From the NCBI RefSeq assembly GCF_034008635.1, contig NZ_CP125378.1:2532001-2596000 (forward strand): a stretch of 64,000 nucleotides of DNA, in the 5' to 3' direction. Made by a program: the position numbers and the translations under genes. The stretch is from Pseudomonas sp. P8_229 (GTDB taxonomy: Bacteria > Pseudomonadota > Gammaproteobacteria > Pseudomonadales > Pseudomonadaceae). This document shows positions 1 to 8,187 of this stretch, piece after piece. Positions within the stretch are counted from its first letter, which is position 1; each line of letters opens with the position of its first letter. A model generated the notes under the pieces. It was not told the origin of the DNA. It saw only the letters and a program-made list of their open reading frames with translations, and searched no databases.

Positions 1-604
1 TGGCGTCGGAAGCCGTCCCGACACCGGCATCCACCAGCACCGGAATCCTGGCTTCTTCGAGGATGATCTGCAGGTTGTACGGGTTGCAGATCCCCAGGCC
101 CGAACCGATCAGACCGGCCAGCGGCATCACCGCGATGCAGCCGATTTCCGCCAGTTGGCGAGCGATGATCGGGTCATCACTGGTGTAGACCATCACGTCG
201 AAGCCTTCCTTGACCAGCGTTTCTGCGGCCTTGAGGGTTTCGATCACGTTGGGGAACAGGGTTTTCTGGTCGGCCAGCACTTCCAGCTTCACCAGGTTGT
301 GGCCGTCGAGCAGCTCACGCGCCAGGCGGCAGGTGCGCACGGCTTCGATGGCGTCGTAGCAACCGGCGGTGTTTGGCAGGAAGGTGTAGCGCTCCGGCGA
401 CAGCACGTCGAGCAGGTTCGGCTCGCCTTCGATCTGGCCCAGGTTGGTGCGGCGTACGGCGAAGGTGACGATCTCGGCACCCGAGGCTTCGATGGCCTGG
501 CGGGTTTCTTCCATGTCACGGTACTTGCCGGTACCAACCAGCAAACGCGACTGGTAAGTACGACCGGCCAGGACGAAAGGCTTGTCGTTACGAACGATGC
601 TCAT
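1..604 (-). CDS. thiG: Thiazole synthase ThiG (3' end cut by window edge)
   Basis: ThiG condenses 1-deoxy-xylulose-5-phosphate, dehydroglycine and the ThiS thiocarboxylate into the thiazole phosphate of thiamine, in the cytoplasm. About 201 codons are visible, starting [10 protein letters not shown]. The family is about 264 residues, so roughly the last 60 lie outside the window. The Schiff-base lysine sits in [10 protein letters not shown] near residue 106, and the phosphate-binding loop begins at the [11 protein letters not shown] stretch. The ATG at 602-604 is preceded on its strand by an AGAGGA-like ribosome site. thiS lies 58 bp upstream in the same direction, the usual thiS-thiG pair. 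No THI-box riboswitch was seen upstream. Confidence 0.95.
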   Translation of the reverse strand, partial: MSIVRNDKPFVLAGRTYQSRLLVGTGKYRDMEETRQAIEASGAEIVTFAVRRTNLGQIEGEPNLLDVLSPERYTFLPNTAGCYDAIEAVRTCRLARELLDGHNLVKLEVLADQKTLFPNVIETLKAAETLVKEGFDVMVYTSDDPIIARQLAEIGCIAVMPLAGLIGSGLGICNPYNLQIILEEARIPVLVDAGVGTASDA

Positions 605-662
605 GGGGAATCCTCTTTAGGGGTGAGGGTCTTGCAGAACTCTGTGCCCTGGCGCCGGGCGA

Positions 663-863
663 TTAGCCGCCGCCGATGGCGTGCACGACTTCGACGTTGT
701 CGCCGTCGCTGAGAACGGTGTCGGCATGCTGGCTGCGCGGGACGATATCCAGATTGAGTTCGACTGCCACCCGGCGTCCGGTCAGTTCCAGACGGGTGAT
801 CAGGGCCGCAACGGTCTCGCCGTCGGGCAGTTCAAGGGATTCGCCGTTCAACTGAATGCGCAT
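663..863 (-). CDS. thiS: Sulfur carrier protein ThiS
   Basis: ThiS is the ubiquitin-like sulfur carrier of thiamine thiazole synthesis. Its C-terminal glycine is adenylated and thiocarboxylated, and the sulfur is passed to ThiG. The ORF gives 66 residues, the normal family length, and ends HAIGGG with the required terminal Gly-Gly. The internal pattern LNGES near the start and DGDNVEVV before the tail fits the beta-grasp fold. It is the first gene of a thiS-thiG transcription unit on the minus strand. Confidence 0.95.
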   Translation of the reverse strand: MRIQLNGESLELPDGETVAALITRLELTGRRVAVELNLDIVPRSQHADTVLSDGDNVEVVHAIGGG

Positions 864-934
864 GCGCTAGGCCGCCATCATTTTTAGGGGCTGGCATTCT
901 AGCCCGATCATGACCTAAAGGTCAGCACCAAGCG

Positions 935-1315
935 TCAAGCGGTTAGCGGCAAGCGCCAGGCGGCCAGCCCCAGGCACAGCCAACCGACCAGGAACGCCAG
1001 ACCGCCGAACGGCGTAATGATGCCGAGCTTGCTGATACCGGTCATGGTCAGCACGTACAGGCTACCGGAGAACAGCACAATGCCCACTGCGAAGGAAAAG
1101 CCGGCCCACGCGACCAGTCGCCCCTGAATTTGCGTGGCCAGCAACGCCACACCGAACAGCGCCAGGGTGTGCACCAGTTGATAGGTCACACCCGTGTGGA
1201 AGATCGCCAGATACTCGGGCGTGAGGCGGTTTTTCAGACCATGGGCGGCGAATGCGCCGAGGGCAACACCGGTAAAACCAAAGAAAGCGGCCAGCATCAG
1301 AAAGCCACGCAGCAT
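935..1315 (-). CDS. DUF423 family small membrane protein
   Basis: This 126-residue hydrophobic protein begins MLRGFLMLAAFFGFTGVALG and contains the conserved GAFAAHGL segment of the DUF423 (YgdD-like) family, followed by three further hydrophobic stretches. It is predicted to sit in the inner membrane with about four helices. Its function is unknown. It is transcribed divergently from mtgA, with about 75 bp between the two starts. Its length and motif match the family. No operon partner is visible between it and thiS. Confidence 0.85.
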   Translation of the reverse strand: MLRGFLMLAAFFGFTGVALGAFAAHGLKNRLTPEYLAIFHTGVTYQLVHTLALFGVALLATQIQGRLVAWAGFSFAVGIVLFSGSLYVLTMTGISKLGIITPFGGLAFLVGWLCLGLAAWRLPLTA

Positions 1316-1350
1316 GTGGAACTCCAGTCAGACTCGTTCGGCAGGGTCTG

Positions 1351-1356
1351 TATAAT
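1351..1356 (+). promoter_or_regulatory. Likely -10 element upstream of mtgA
   Basis: A perfect TATAAT lies 34 bp before the mtgA start in the short divergent spacer. A convincing -35 box is not evident at the expected distance, so this is a tentative sigma70 promoter for mtgA. Confidence 0.45.
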
Positions 1357-1389
1357 GGCCCGCTCTATCGGTTCGGCCAAGCCATCTCT

Positions 1390-2112
1390 ATGCTGCGTTC
1401 ACTTTTGCGTCGTCTCACGAAGGCCCTGCTCTGGTTCGCGGGCGGCAGCGTATTGCTGGTCTTGCTGTTTCGCTTTGTGCCGCCACCGGGCACGGCGCTG
1501 ATGATCGAGCGCAAGGTCGAATCCTGGGTCGACGGCGAACCGATCGACCTGCAGCGCACCTGGAAACCGTGGGACGAGATCTCCGATGACCTCAAGGTTG
1601 CAGTCATGGCCGGCGAGGACCAGAAGTTTCCCGAGCACTGGGGTTTTGACTTCGGTGCGATCCAGGCGGCGTTGGCCCACAACGAACTCGGCGGCTCGAT
1701 TCGCGGCGCCAGCACCTTGAGCCAGCAAGTGTCGAAGAACCTGTTCCTGTGGTCGGGTCGCAGCTATCTGCGCAAAGGCCTGGAAGCCTGGTTTACCGCG
1801 CTGATCGAGGTGCTCTGGCCCAAGCAGCGGATTCTTGAGGTGTACCTCAATAGCGTCGAGTGGGACGACGGCGTGTTTGGCGCCGAAGCCGCAGCCCGCC
1901 ATCATTTCGGCGTAAGCGCCAAGTCGCTGTCGCGGCAGCAGGCCAGTTATCTGGCGGCCGTTCTACCTAACCCGCGCGTATGGAGTGCGAGCCATCCGAC
2001 GGCTTACGTGTCGCGCCGGGCCGGGTGGATTCGCCAGCAGATGAGCCAGTTGGGTGGGGATAGTTATCTGCTGGGACTCAACGATTCGCGCCGGGCGCCT
2101 TGGGCCGAATAA
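1390..2112 (+). CDS. mtgA: Monofunctional peptidoglycan glycosyltransferase MtgA
   Basis: MtgA polymerises lipid II into glycan strands on the periplasmic face of the inner membrane, without a transpeptidase domain. The 240-residue protein has one N-terminal membrane anchor (about residues 10-30), then a GT51 domain. The catalytic glutamate lies in AGEDQKFPEHWGFDF (E76), and the second conserved motif GASTLSQQVSKNL starts near residue 107. The length equals that of typical MtgA proteins. It is a single gene followed by a REP element and a strong terminator-like hairpin. Confidence 0.95.
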   Translation: MLRSLLRRLTKALLWFAGGSVLLVLLFRFVPPPGTALMIERKVESWVDGEPIDLQRTWKPWDEISDDLKVAVMAGEDQKFPEHWGFDFGAIQAALAHNELGGSIRGASTLSQQVSKNLFLWSGRSYLRKGLEAWFTALIEVLWPKQRILEVYLNSVEWDDGVFGAEAAARHHFGVSAKSLSRQQASYLAAVLPNPRVWSASHPTAYVSRRAGWIRQQMSQLGGDSYLLGLNDSRRAPWAE

Positions 2113-2124
2113 CACCGAAGATCC

Positions 2125-2217
2125 CCTGTAGGAGTGAGCCTGCTCGCGATGGCGTCATGTCAGTGACCACAAGTGTGGCAGGCAGACCGCTATCGCGAGC
2201 AGGCTCACTCCTACAGG
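2125..2217. repeat. REPIN-like inverted repeat (GTAGGAGTGAGCCTGCTCGCGAT type)
   Basis: Two REP units in inverted orientation flank about 40 bp of variable sequence. The arms are the GGAGTGAGCCTGCTCGCGAT form and its reverse complement. The same unit type occurs near 12170, 18679 and 59193. It lies between mtgA and its terminator. Confidence 0.85.
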
Positions 2218-2240
2218 GTGGTGTTGAATCAGAAATGAAA

Positions 2241-2278
2241 AACGCCCCGATCATCGCTGATCGGGGCGTTTTTTTTTA
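2241..2278 (+). terminator. Rho-independent terminator after mtgA
   Basis: A 13-bp GC-rich stem (AACGCCCCGATCA and its complement) with a very short loop is followed by a run of T residues at 2269-2277. On the opposite strand the stem is followed by four T residues, so it may also end rpoH transcripts. Confidence 0.85.
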
Positions 2279-2293
2279 TTGCCTGAGCGCCGG

Positions 2294-3148
2294 TTAGGCG
2301 GCGATCGACAACTTGAGCTTGTTCATCGCGCTCTTCTCGAGCTGACGGATCCGCTCGGCCGACACGTTGTACTTCTGCGCCAGGTCGTGCAGCGTGGCTT
2401 TCTCTTCTGCCAGCCAGCGCTGGTAGAGGATGTCGCGGCTACGTTCGTCCAGCACTTCCAGCGCCTCGTGCAGGTTGTGATTGGAGTTGTCACTCCAGTC
2501 GGCATCTTCCAGTTGACGCGCCGGGTCGTACCGGTGGTCTTCCAGGTAGTTGGCCGGCGACTGGAAAGCGCTGTCGTCGTCCGCTTCCGCGGCCGGGTCG
2601 AAGGCCATGTCATGACCGGTCAGACGACTTTCCATCTCGCGCACTTCCCGCGGCTCGACGCCGAGGCTTTCCGCCACACGGTGGACTTCCTCGTTGTTCA
2701 GCCACGCCAGACGTTTCTTCTGGCTGCGCAGGTTGAAGAACAGCTTGCGCTGGGCCTTGGTGGTCGCGACTTTCACAATGCGCCAGTTGCGCAGGATGAA
2801 CTCGTGAATTTCCGCCTTGATCCAGTGCACGGCGAACGACACCAGACGCACACCCATTTCCGGGTTGAAGCGCTTCACGGCCTTCATCAGGCCGACGTTA
2901 CCTTCCTGGATCAGGTCAGCCTGAGCGAGGCCGTAGCCGGAATAGCTACGGGCAATGTGTACAACAAAACGCAGGTGGGCGAGCACCATCTGCCGAGCCG
3001 CCCCCAAATCCTGCTCATAGTAGAGACTCTCGGCCAGTTCACGCTCCTGCTCCGGCGTCAGCAATGGAATGCTGTTGACGGTGTGCACATAGGCTTCCAG
3101 GTTCGCACCCGGAACCAACGCGTACGCAGGTTGCAAAGAATTGGTCAT
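2294..3148 (-). CDS. rpoH: RNA polymerase heat-shock sigma factor RpoH (sigma32)
   Basis: Sigma32 directs RNA polymerase to heat-shock promoters. The 284-residue protein starts [16 protein letters not shown]. This ATG (3146-3148) was chosen over an upstream in-frame start because a GGGAGG ribosome site precedes it and homologues start here. Region 2 contains the core-binding and -10 recognition helices, including [15 protein letters not shown]. The RpoH box QRKLFFNLR, diagnostic for sigma32, follows. Region 4 ends the protein with an HTH around [17 protein letters not shown]. It lies directly downstream of ftsYEX on the same strand, the arrangement known in gammaproteobacteria, with its own 115-bp upstream region. 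Confidence 0.98.
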   Translation of the reverse strand: MTNSLQPAYALVPGANLEAYVHTVNSIPLLTPEQERELAESLYYEQDLGAARQMVLAHLRFVVHIARSYSGYGLAQADLIQEGNVGLMKAVKRFNPEMGVRLVSFAVHWIKAEIHEFILRNWRIVKVATTKAQRKLFFNLRSQKKRLAWLNNEEVHRVAESLGVEPREVREMESRLTGHDMAFDPAAEADDDSAFQSPANYLEDHRYDPARQLEDADWSDNSNHNLHEALEVLDERSRDILYQRWLAEEKATLHDLAQKYNVSAERIRQLEKSAMNKLKLSIAA

Positions 3149-3197
3149 GCGAAAAAACCTCCCACTTACATACTCGTGCCTCTCGGCACTGCGAAAA

Positions 3198-3224
3198 ATT
3201 GACCGGGAATTCAAGTACAAGTTC
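3198..3224 (-). promoter_or_regulatory. Possible sigmaE/AlgU-type promoter of rpoH
   Basis: On the minus strand GAACTT (3219-3224) is followed after 16 bp by TCAAT (3198-3202). This resembles the GAACTT-N16/17-TCTGA/TCAAA consensus of AlgU. P. aeruginosa rpoH is known to have an AlgU-dependent promoter. The match is by eye only. Confidence 0.4.
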
Positions 3225-3263
3225 CCAAAAAAACCGCAAGGTCAATCACGCGCAAAAAAGATT

Positions 3264-4289
3264 CTACTTCGGCGCCAGCTCCCTGAGATGACGTGCGACT
3301 GCAATCCATGCACCGATATAACCCAACAGCACCGCGCCAAGCAAGAGCGACAGACCGTCGGCAACTGGCACTCCGGCCAGCGCGAAATCACTGCCGTACA
3401 AGCCGGCCAGTCCAACTACCGCGTCATTCAGCCAGTTCAGGCCGAACGCCAGCACCCCCCAGGACAGAACTCCCGCACCGAAGCCATATAACGCGCCCAT
3501 ATAAAGAAAGGGACGACGCACATAACTGTCGGTGCCGCCGACGAGTTTAATCACTTCTATCTCTGTGCGGCGGTTTTCAATATGAAGACGAATGGTATTG
3601 CCTATCACCAAAAGTAATGCAGAAACCAGCAGCACCGTCAGACCGAAGACAAACCGGTCGCCGAGCTTGAGGATGGCGGCCAGACGCTCGACCCAGACTA
3701 GATCAAGTTGCGCCTGTTGTACCTTGGGCAGCTCGGAAAGTTTTTGTCTTAATGCTTCCAGGGTCGGCTTGTCGACCTCCTTCGGCGTCACCAGCACCAC
3801 GCCCGGCAGCGGGTTTTCCGGCAGTTCGCGCAGGGCTTCGCCCAGACCGGACTGCTGTTGGAACTCTTCCAGCGCCTGATCGCGGCCGACATATTCAGCA
3901 TCAGCCACACCGGGCATGCCTTTGATCTGCTCGCGCAACGACTCGCCTTGATCCGGCGTGGCGTCCAGTTGCAGGTACAGCGAAATCTGCGCCGCCCGCT
4001 GCCACGAGCCGCCGAGTCGCTCGACGTTGTTGATCAGCAGCGACAGGCCCATCGGCAGGCTTAGCGCCACGGCCATCACCATGCAGGTGAAGAAGCTGCC
4101 GATCGGCTGCTTGCCGAGGCGGCGCAGACTGTCGAGCAGACTGGCGCGATGGCTTTCGATCCACGACCGCAACAGCGTGGAAAAGTCCGGGCCGTCGTCA
4201 TCGTCGTGTTTTTTCTTCTTCGGTGGTTGCGGGTCGGCGGCTTTCGGGGCCACGCGCTCGGAAACCTTCGGACTGCGTGTCGCACTCAT
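3264..4289 (-). CDS. ftsX: Cell division permease-like protein FtsX
   Basis: FtsX is the membrane partner of FtsE. The pair forms an ABC-type mechanotransmission complex that activates periplasmic peptidoglycan hydrolases (through EnvC in E. coli) during septation. The 341-residue protein has a charged cytosolic N-terminus with a KKKKHDDDDG stretch. A first membrane segment lies near residues 65-90, followed by a periplasmic domain of about 100 residues. Three further membrane segments form the C-terminal half, with the conserved IEVIKLVGGTDSYVRRPF loop. It overlaps ftsE by four bases (ATGA), so the two are translationally coupled. Confidence 0.97.
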   Translation of the reverse strand: MSATRSPKVSERVAPKAADPQPPKKKKHDDDDGPDFSTLLRSWIESHRASLLDSLRRLGKQPIGSFFTCMVMAVALSLPMGLSLLINNVERLGGSWQRAAQISLYLQLDATPDQGESLREQIKGMPGVADAEYVGRDQALEEFQQQSGLGEALRELPENPLPGVVLVTPKEVDKPTLEALRQKLSELPKVQQAQLDLVWVERLAAILKLGDRFVFGLTVLLVSALLLVIGNTIRLHIENRRTEIEVIKLVGGTDSYVRRPFLYMGALYGFGAGVLSWGVLAFGLNWLNDAVVGLAGLYGSDFALAGVPVADGLSLLLGAVLLGYIGAWIAVARHLRELAPK

Positions 4290-4957
4290 ACGCCAGCCTC
4301 CCCGTCGCCGATCAATCGGCCGCGTTGCAGGGTCAGCATGCGGTGACGCATGCGCGCAATCAGCGCCAGGTCGTGACTGGCGATCAGTACGCTGGTGCCC
4401 AACCGATTGATGTCTTCGAACACGCCCATGATCTCGGCCGCCAGACGCGGGTCGAGGTTACCGGTGGGTTCGTCCGCCAACAGCAGGGCCGGGCGGTGAA
4501 CGATGGCGCGGGCGATGCCGACGCGCTGTTGCTGACCGGTGGACAGGTCGCCCGGGTACAGATCGGTTTTATCCGACAGCGCCACGCGCTCCAGCGCCGA
4601 ATCGACGCGCTTGGCGATCTCGGCCTTGGACAAGCCGAGAATCTGCAGCGGCAGTGCGACGTTGTTGAACACCGTGCGATCGAACAGCAACTGGTGGTTC
4701 TGGAACACCACGCCGATCTGCCGGCGCAGAAATGGAATCTGCGCGTTGCTGATGGTGCTCAGGTCTTGCCCGGCGAGCAGCAGCTTGCCGCTGGTCGGAC
4801 GTTCCATCGCCAGCAACAGGCGCAACAGTGTGGATTTGCCGGCACCGGAGTGACCGGTGACAAACAGAAACTCGCCACGACGGACTCGAAAGCTCAGCTC
4901 ATGCAAGCCGACGTGACCGTTCGGGTAGCGTTTACCGACCTGTTCGAAACGAATCAT
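4286..4957 (-). CDS. ftsE: Cell division ATP-binding protein FtsE
   Basis: FtsE is the cytosolic ATPase of the FtsEX complex. The 223-residue ABC domain shows Walker A GHSGAGKST near residue 36, a Q-loop at VVFQNHQLL, the signature LSTGQQQRVGIARA and Walker B LLLADEPTGNLD with the H-loop in IASHDLAL. The length matches the family. It overlaps ftsX downstream and ftsY upstream by four bases each, giving a tight ftsY-ftsE-ftsX operon. Confidence 0.98.
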   Translation of the reverse strand: MIRFEQVGKRYPNGHVGLHELSFRVRRGEFLFVTGHSGAGKSTLLRLLLAMERPTSGKLLLAGQDLSTISNAQIPFLRRQIGVVFQNHQLLFDRTVFNNVALPLQILGLSKAEIAKRVDSALERVALSDKTDLYPGDLSTGQQQRVGIARAIVHRPALLLADEPTGNLDPRLAAEIMGVFEDINRLGTSVLIASHDLALIARMRHRMLTLQRGRLIGDGEAGV

Positions 4958-6486
4958 GAACGCTCCCGCTCGGCAAACAATGCCTGGACAAAGGGTTCGG
5001 CTTCAAAGGTACGCAGATCGTCGATGCCTTCACCGACGCCAATGTAGCGGATCGGCAGGCCAAACTGCTTGGCCAGGGCGAAAATCACCCCACCCTTGGC
5101 GGTACCGTCCAGCTTGGTCAGCGCCAGGCCAGTCAGTTCGACGGTCTGGTTGAATTGTTTGGCCTGGTTGATGGCGTTCTGCCCGGTGCCGGCGTCGAGC
5201 ACCAGCAGCACTTCATGCGGCGCGTCGGCGTCGAGCTTGCCGATCACCCGGCGAACTTTCTTCAGTTCTTCCATCAGGTTGTCTTTGGTGTGCAAACGAC
5301 CGGCGGTGTCGGCGATCAGTACGTCGATGCCACGCGCCTTGGCGGCCTGCACGGCGTCGAAGATCACCGAAGCCGAGTCGGCACCCGTGTGCTGGGCGAT
5401 AACCGGAATCTTGTTGCGTTCACCCCAGACCTGCAACTGCTCAACGGCAGCGGCGCGGAACGTGTCACCGGCGGCGAGCATGACTTTCTTGCCTTCCAGT
5501 TGCAGCTTCTTCGCCAGTTTGCCGATGGTGGTGGTCTTGCCGGCGCCGTTGACGCCAACCACCAGAATCACGAATGGCTTGTTCTGCGAGGCGATTTTCA
5601 GCGGTTGTTCAACCGGCTTGAGCATCGCGGCCAGTTCGGCCTGCAACGACTTGTACAGCGCATCGGCGTCGGCCAGTTCTTTGCGGGCGACCTTCTGGGT
5701 CAGGCGCTGGATGATCTGCGTGGTGGCTTCGACACCGACGTCGGCGGTCAGCAGACGGGTTTCGAGGTCATCGAGCAAATCGTCATCGATGGTTTTGCGG
5801 CCGAGGAACAGGCTGGCCATGCCCTCGCCGATGCTGGCGCTGGTCTTGGACAAGCCTTGTTTGAGGCGGGCGAAGAAACCGGCCTTGGTTTCTTCGGTGC
5901 GCGGGGCTTCGACTGGAGCCTCGGCCACCACTTCAACCGGCACGGCTGGCGCAACGACGACCGGTGCAGGTGCAGGTGCAGGTGCAGGTGCAGGTGCAGG
6001 TTCGGCTTGTTGAACGACCGGAGCAACCGGGGCAACAAACACCGGAGCAACGGGTTCAGGAATAACCGGCGCAAGTTCGACAACGGGCTCAACCACCGGC
6101 GCCGAAGCAACTTCAGACACCAACGCGGCAGGCGCCGGAATCACTGGCGTGATGTGCGGCGCAGCCTCTTCGACCAATGCCACCGGCTCTTCCGCCACCG
6201 GCAAGGTCAGCCACGGCTCAGCCGCCGGAGTCAGCGGCAATTCAGCCGCCACAGGCGCTTCAGGCTCGGGCGCAGGCTCAACCGGTTGCAGCACCGGCTC
6301 AGCAATCGGCAGCACGATTGGTGCCGGCTCTTCTTCTATTACCGGAGTCGGCGCAGGGGCTGGCTCAGGAGTCGCAGGCGGCTGTTCGACGACGGGTTCC
6401 TGCGGTTTCTTACGCAGCCATCCGAACAGGCTTTTCTTCTCGCCAGCCGCAGCTGGGGTCTTCTTGTCGTCGTTGGAACCAAACAT
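4954..6486 (-). CDS. ftsY: Signal recognition particle receptor FtsY
   Basis: FtsY docks SRP-ribosome complexes at the inner membrane for co-translational protein insertion. The C-terminal NG domain (about residues 205-510) has the GTPase motifs GVNGAGKTTTIGK, DTAGRLHTK and TKLDGTAKGG. The first 200 residues form a long acidic, Pro/Ala/Val/Glu-rich region typical of pseudomonad FtsY, and include a run of Pro-Ala dipeptides encoded by tandem hexamers at 5963-5998. It is the first gene of the ftsY-ftsE-ftsX operon. Confidence 0.98.
   Translation of the reverse strand: MFGSNDDKKTPAAAGEKKSLFGWLRKKPQEPVVEQPPATPEPAPAPTPVIEEEPAPIVLPIAEPVLQPVEPAPEPEAPVAAELPLTPAAEPWLTLPVAEEPVALVEEAAPHITPVIPAPAALVSEVASAPVVEPVVELAPVIPEPVAPVFVAPVAPVVQQAEPAPAPAPAPAPAPVVVAPAVPVEVVAEAPVEAPRTEETKAGFFARLKQGLSKTSASIGEGMASLFLGRKTIDDDLLDDLETRLLTADVGVEATTQIIQRLTQKVARKELADADALYKSLQAELAAMLKPVEQPLKIASQNKPFVILVVGVNGAGKTTTIGKLAKKLQLEGKKVMLAAGDTFRAAAVEQLQVWGERNKIPVIAQHTGADSASVIFDAVQAAKARGIDVLIADTAGRLHTKDNLMEELKKVRRVIGKLDADAPHEVLLVLDAGTGQNAINQAKQFNQTVELTGLALTKLDGTAKGGVIFALAKQFGLPIRYIGVGEGIDDLRTFEAEPFVQALFAERERS
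5963..6000 (-). repeat. In-frame hexanucleotide tandem repeat inside ftsY
   Basis: Six perfect copies of GGTGCA (plus strand) and a partial seventh encode alternating Pro-Ala residues in the disordered N-terminal part of FtsY. Because the unit is a multiple of three, changes in copy number would alter length without a frameshift. Confidence 0.9.
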
Positions 6487-6831
6487 GGAGGACGGCTATC
6501 TCACGGTAGCGACGCGCCATAAGGGCGCCCCGGCAAATAAATATTCGATGCAGAACAGACTGTGTTTCATCCAGCTTGTTCACGCGCAACATTTTGTCGA
6601 GGCGCCACAGGCACCTCAAAGGTCGATTAATACGAAGGACTGGAACGGCATCGTCGGCGAAAACGCAGAGTTTAGCTGACAAACTCAAAGCTTCTGCCGG
6701 AAACCCATACAACCTATAGACCGATCAGTGGCCTGATAGGCGTGGCCGCCAGTAAAACGGATCAGTATCCTAGCACCTCCTCGCCCGCCTAGGCTAAGAC
6801 CAAGCGGGCAGCCCAACAGGTTAAAAAACGA
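6487..6831. other. Divergent intergenic region ftsY / M16 peptidase
   Basis: These 345 bp separate two divergent operons and must hold both promoters. I see no strong palindrome, no RNA gene and no convincing ORF. No -35/-10 pair stands out by eye. Confidence 0.5.
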
Positions 6832-8187
6832 ATGAATGCTCTAGCCCGCCGCGCTGCAGGCCTGCTGCTCAGCACAGTCTGCCTGCCCCTTTCGGCCCTG
6901 GCGGCCGACCCGCAACCGACCCACGAATTCACCCTCGACAACGGCCTCAAGGTCGTCGTGCGCGAAGACCATCGCGCGCCAGTGGTGGTGTCGCAGGTCT
7001 GGTACAAGGTCGGTTCCAGCTACGAAACCCCGGGCCAGACCGGTCTGTCCCACGCGCTTGAGCACATGATGTTCAAGGGCAGCGAGAAAGTCGGTCCCGG
7101 CGAAGCCTCGTTGATCCTGCGCGACCTGGGCGCCGAAGAGAACGCATTCACCAGCGACGACTTCACTGCTTATTACCAAGTACTGGCCCGCGATCGTCTG
7201 GGCGTAGCCTTTGAGCTGGAAGCCGACCGCATGGCCAATCTGCGCCTGCCGGCTGACGAGTTCGCCAAGGAAATCGAAGTCATCAAGGAGGAGCGCCGCC
7301 TGCGCACCGACGACAAGCCGATGTCCAAGGCTTACGAGCGCTACAAGGCGATGGCTTACCCGGCCAGCGGCTACCACACGCCGACCATCGGCTGGATGGC
7401 TGACCTGGACCGGATGAAGGTCGAGGAGCTGCGGCATTGGTATCAATCCTGGTATGTGCCGAACAATGCCACGCTGGTGGTGGTCGGCGACGTCACCCCG
7501 GACGAGGTGAAGACCCTCGCCCAGCGCTACTTCGGGCCAATCGCCAAACGTGACGTGCCACCGGCGAAGAAACCACTGGAGCTGGCCGAACCCGGTGAAC
7601 GCCAGATCACTCTGCACGTGCAAACTCAACTGCCTAGCCTGATGCTCGGTTTCAACGTGCCAAGCATCGCCACCGCTGAAGACAAGCGCTCGGTCAATGC
7701 CCTGCGCCTGATCTCGGCGCTGCTCGACGGCGGCTACAGCGGACGCATCCCGACGCAACTGGAGCGCGGCGAAGAGCTGGTGTCCGGCGGTTCGTCGAGC
7801 TACGACGCCTACACCCGGGGCGACAGCCTGTTCACCTTGTCGGCGACACCGAACACCCAGAAGAAAAAGACCATGGCGCAGGCCGAAGCCGGTCTGTGGA
7901 AACTGCTGGAGCAGTTGAAAACCACCGCGCCGTCCGCCGAAGAACTGGAACGCGTGCGGGCACAGGTCATCGCTGGCCTGGTGTTCGAGCGTGACTCGAT
8001 CACCAGCCAGGCCACCGCCATTGGCCAGTTGGAGACCGTAGGCCTGTCGTGGAAACTGATGGACACCGAACTGGCCGACCTGGAAAGCGTGACCCCGCAA
8101 GACATCCAGAACGCCGCCAAGTTGTATTTCACCCGCGAACGTCTCAGCGTCGCCCACGTCCTGCCACTGGAGACGACTCATGAGTGA
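6832..8187 (+). CDS. M16 family zinc peptidase, catalytic subunit
   Basis: A 451-residue secreted insulinase/pitrilysin-like protease. A signal peptide (about residues 1-25, ending ALAA) suggests a periplasmic location. The inverted zinc motif HALEH (H74, E77, H78) is intact, with a downstream glutamate in FELEADRM as the likely third ligand. The C-terminal half is the usual inactive-like M16 lobe. The next gene is a second M16 protein starting within the last 8 bases of this one. Such pairs resemble two-subunit M16B proteases. The substrate is unknown. Confidence 0.88.
   Translation: MNALARRAAGLLLSTVCLPLSALAADPQPTHEFTLDNGLKVVVREDHRAPVVVSQVWYKVGSSYETPGQTGLSHALEHMMFKGSEKVGPGEASLILRDLGAEENAFTSDDFTAYYQVLARDRLGVAFELEADRMANLRLPADEFAKEIEVIKEERRLRTDDKPMSKAYERYKAMAYPASGYHTPTIGWMADLDRMKVEELRHWYQSWYVPNNATLVVVGDVTPDEVKTLAQRYFGPIAKRDVPPAKKPLELAEPGERQITLHVQTQLPSLMLGFNVPSIATAEDKRSVNALRLISALLDGGYSGRIPTQLERGEELVSGGSSSYDAYTRGDSLFTLSATPNTQKKKTMAQAEAGLWKLLEQLKTTAPSAEELERVRAQVIAGLVFERDSITSQATAIGQLETVGLSWKLMDTELADLESVTPQDIQNAAKLYFTRERLSVAHVLPLETTHE

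Noticed and set aside
604..934. Search for a TPP riboswitch upstream of thiS/thiG
   Set aside because: The short region before thiS shows no THI-box consensus (CTGAGA core) and is only about 70 bp long.
5155..6522. 455-codon open frame antisense to ftsY
   Set aside because: It contains long Arg/Asn/Gly runs mirroring the Pro/Ala-rich N-terminus of FtsY, with no family features.
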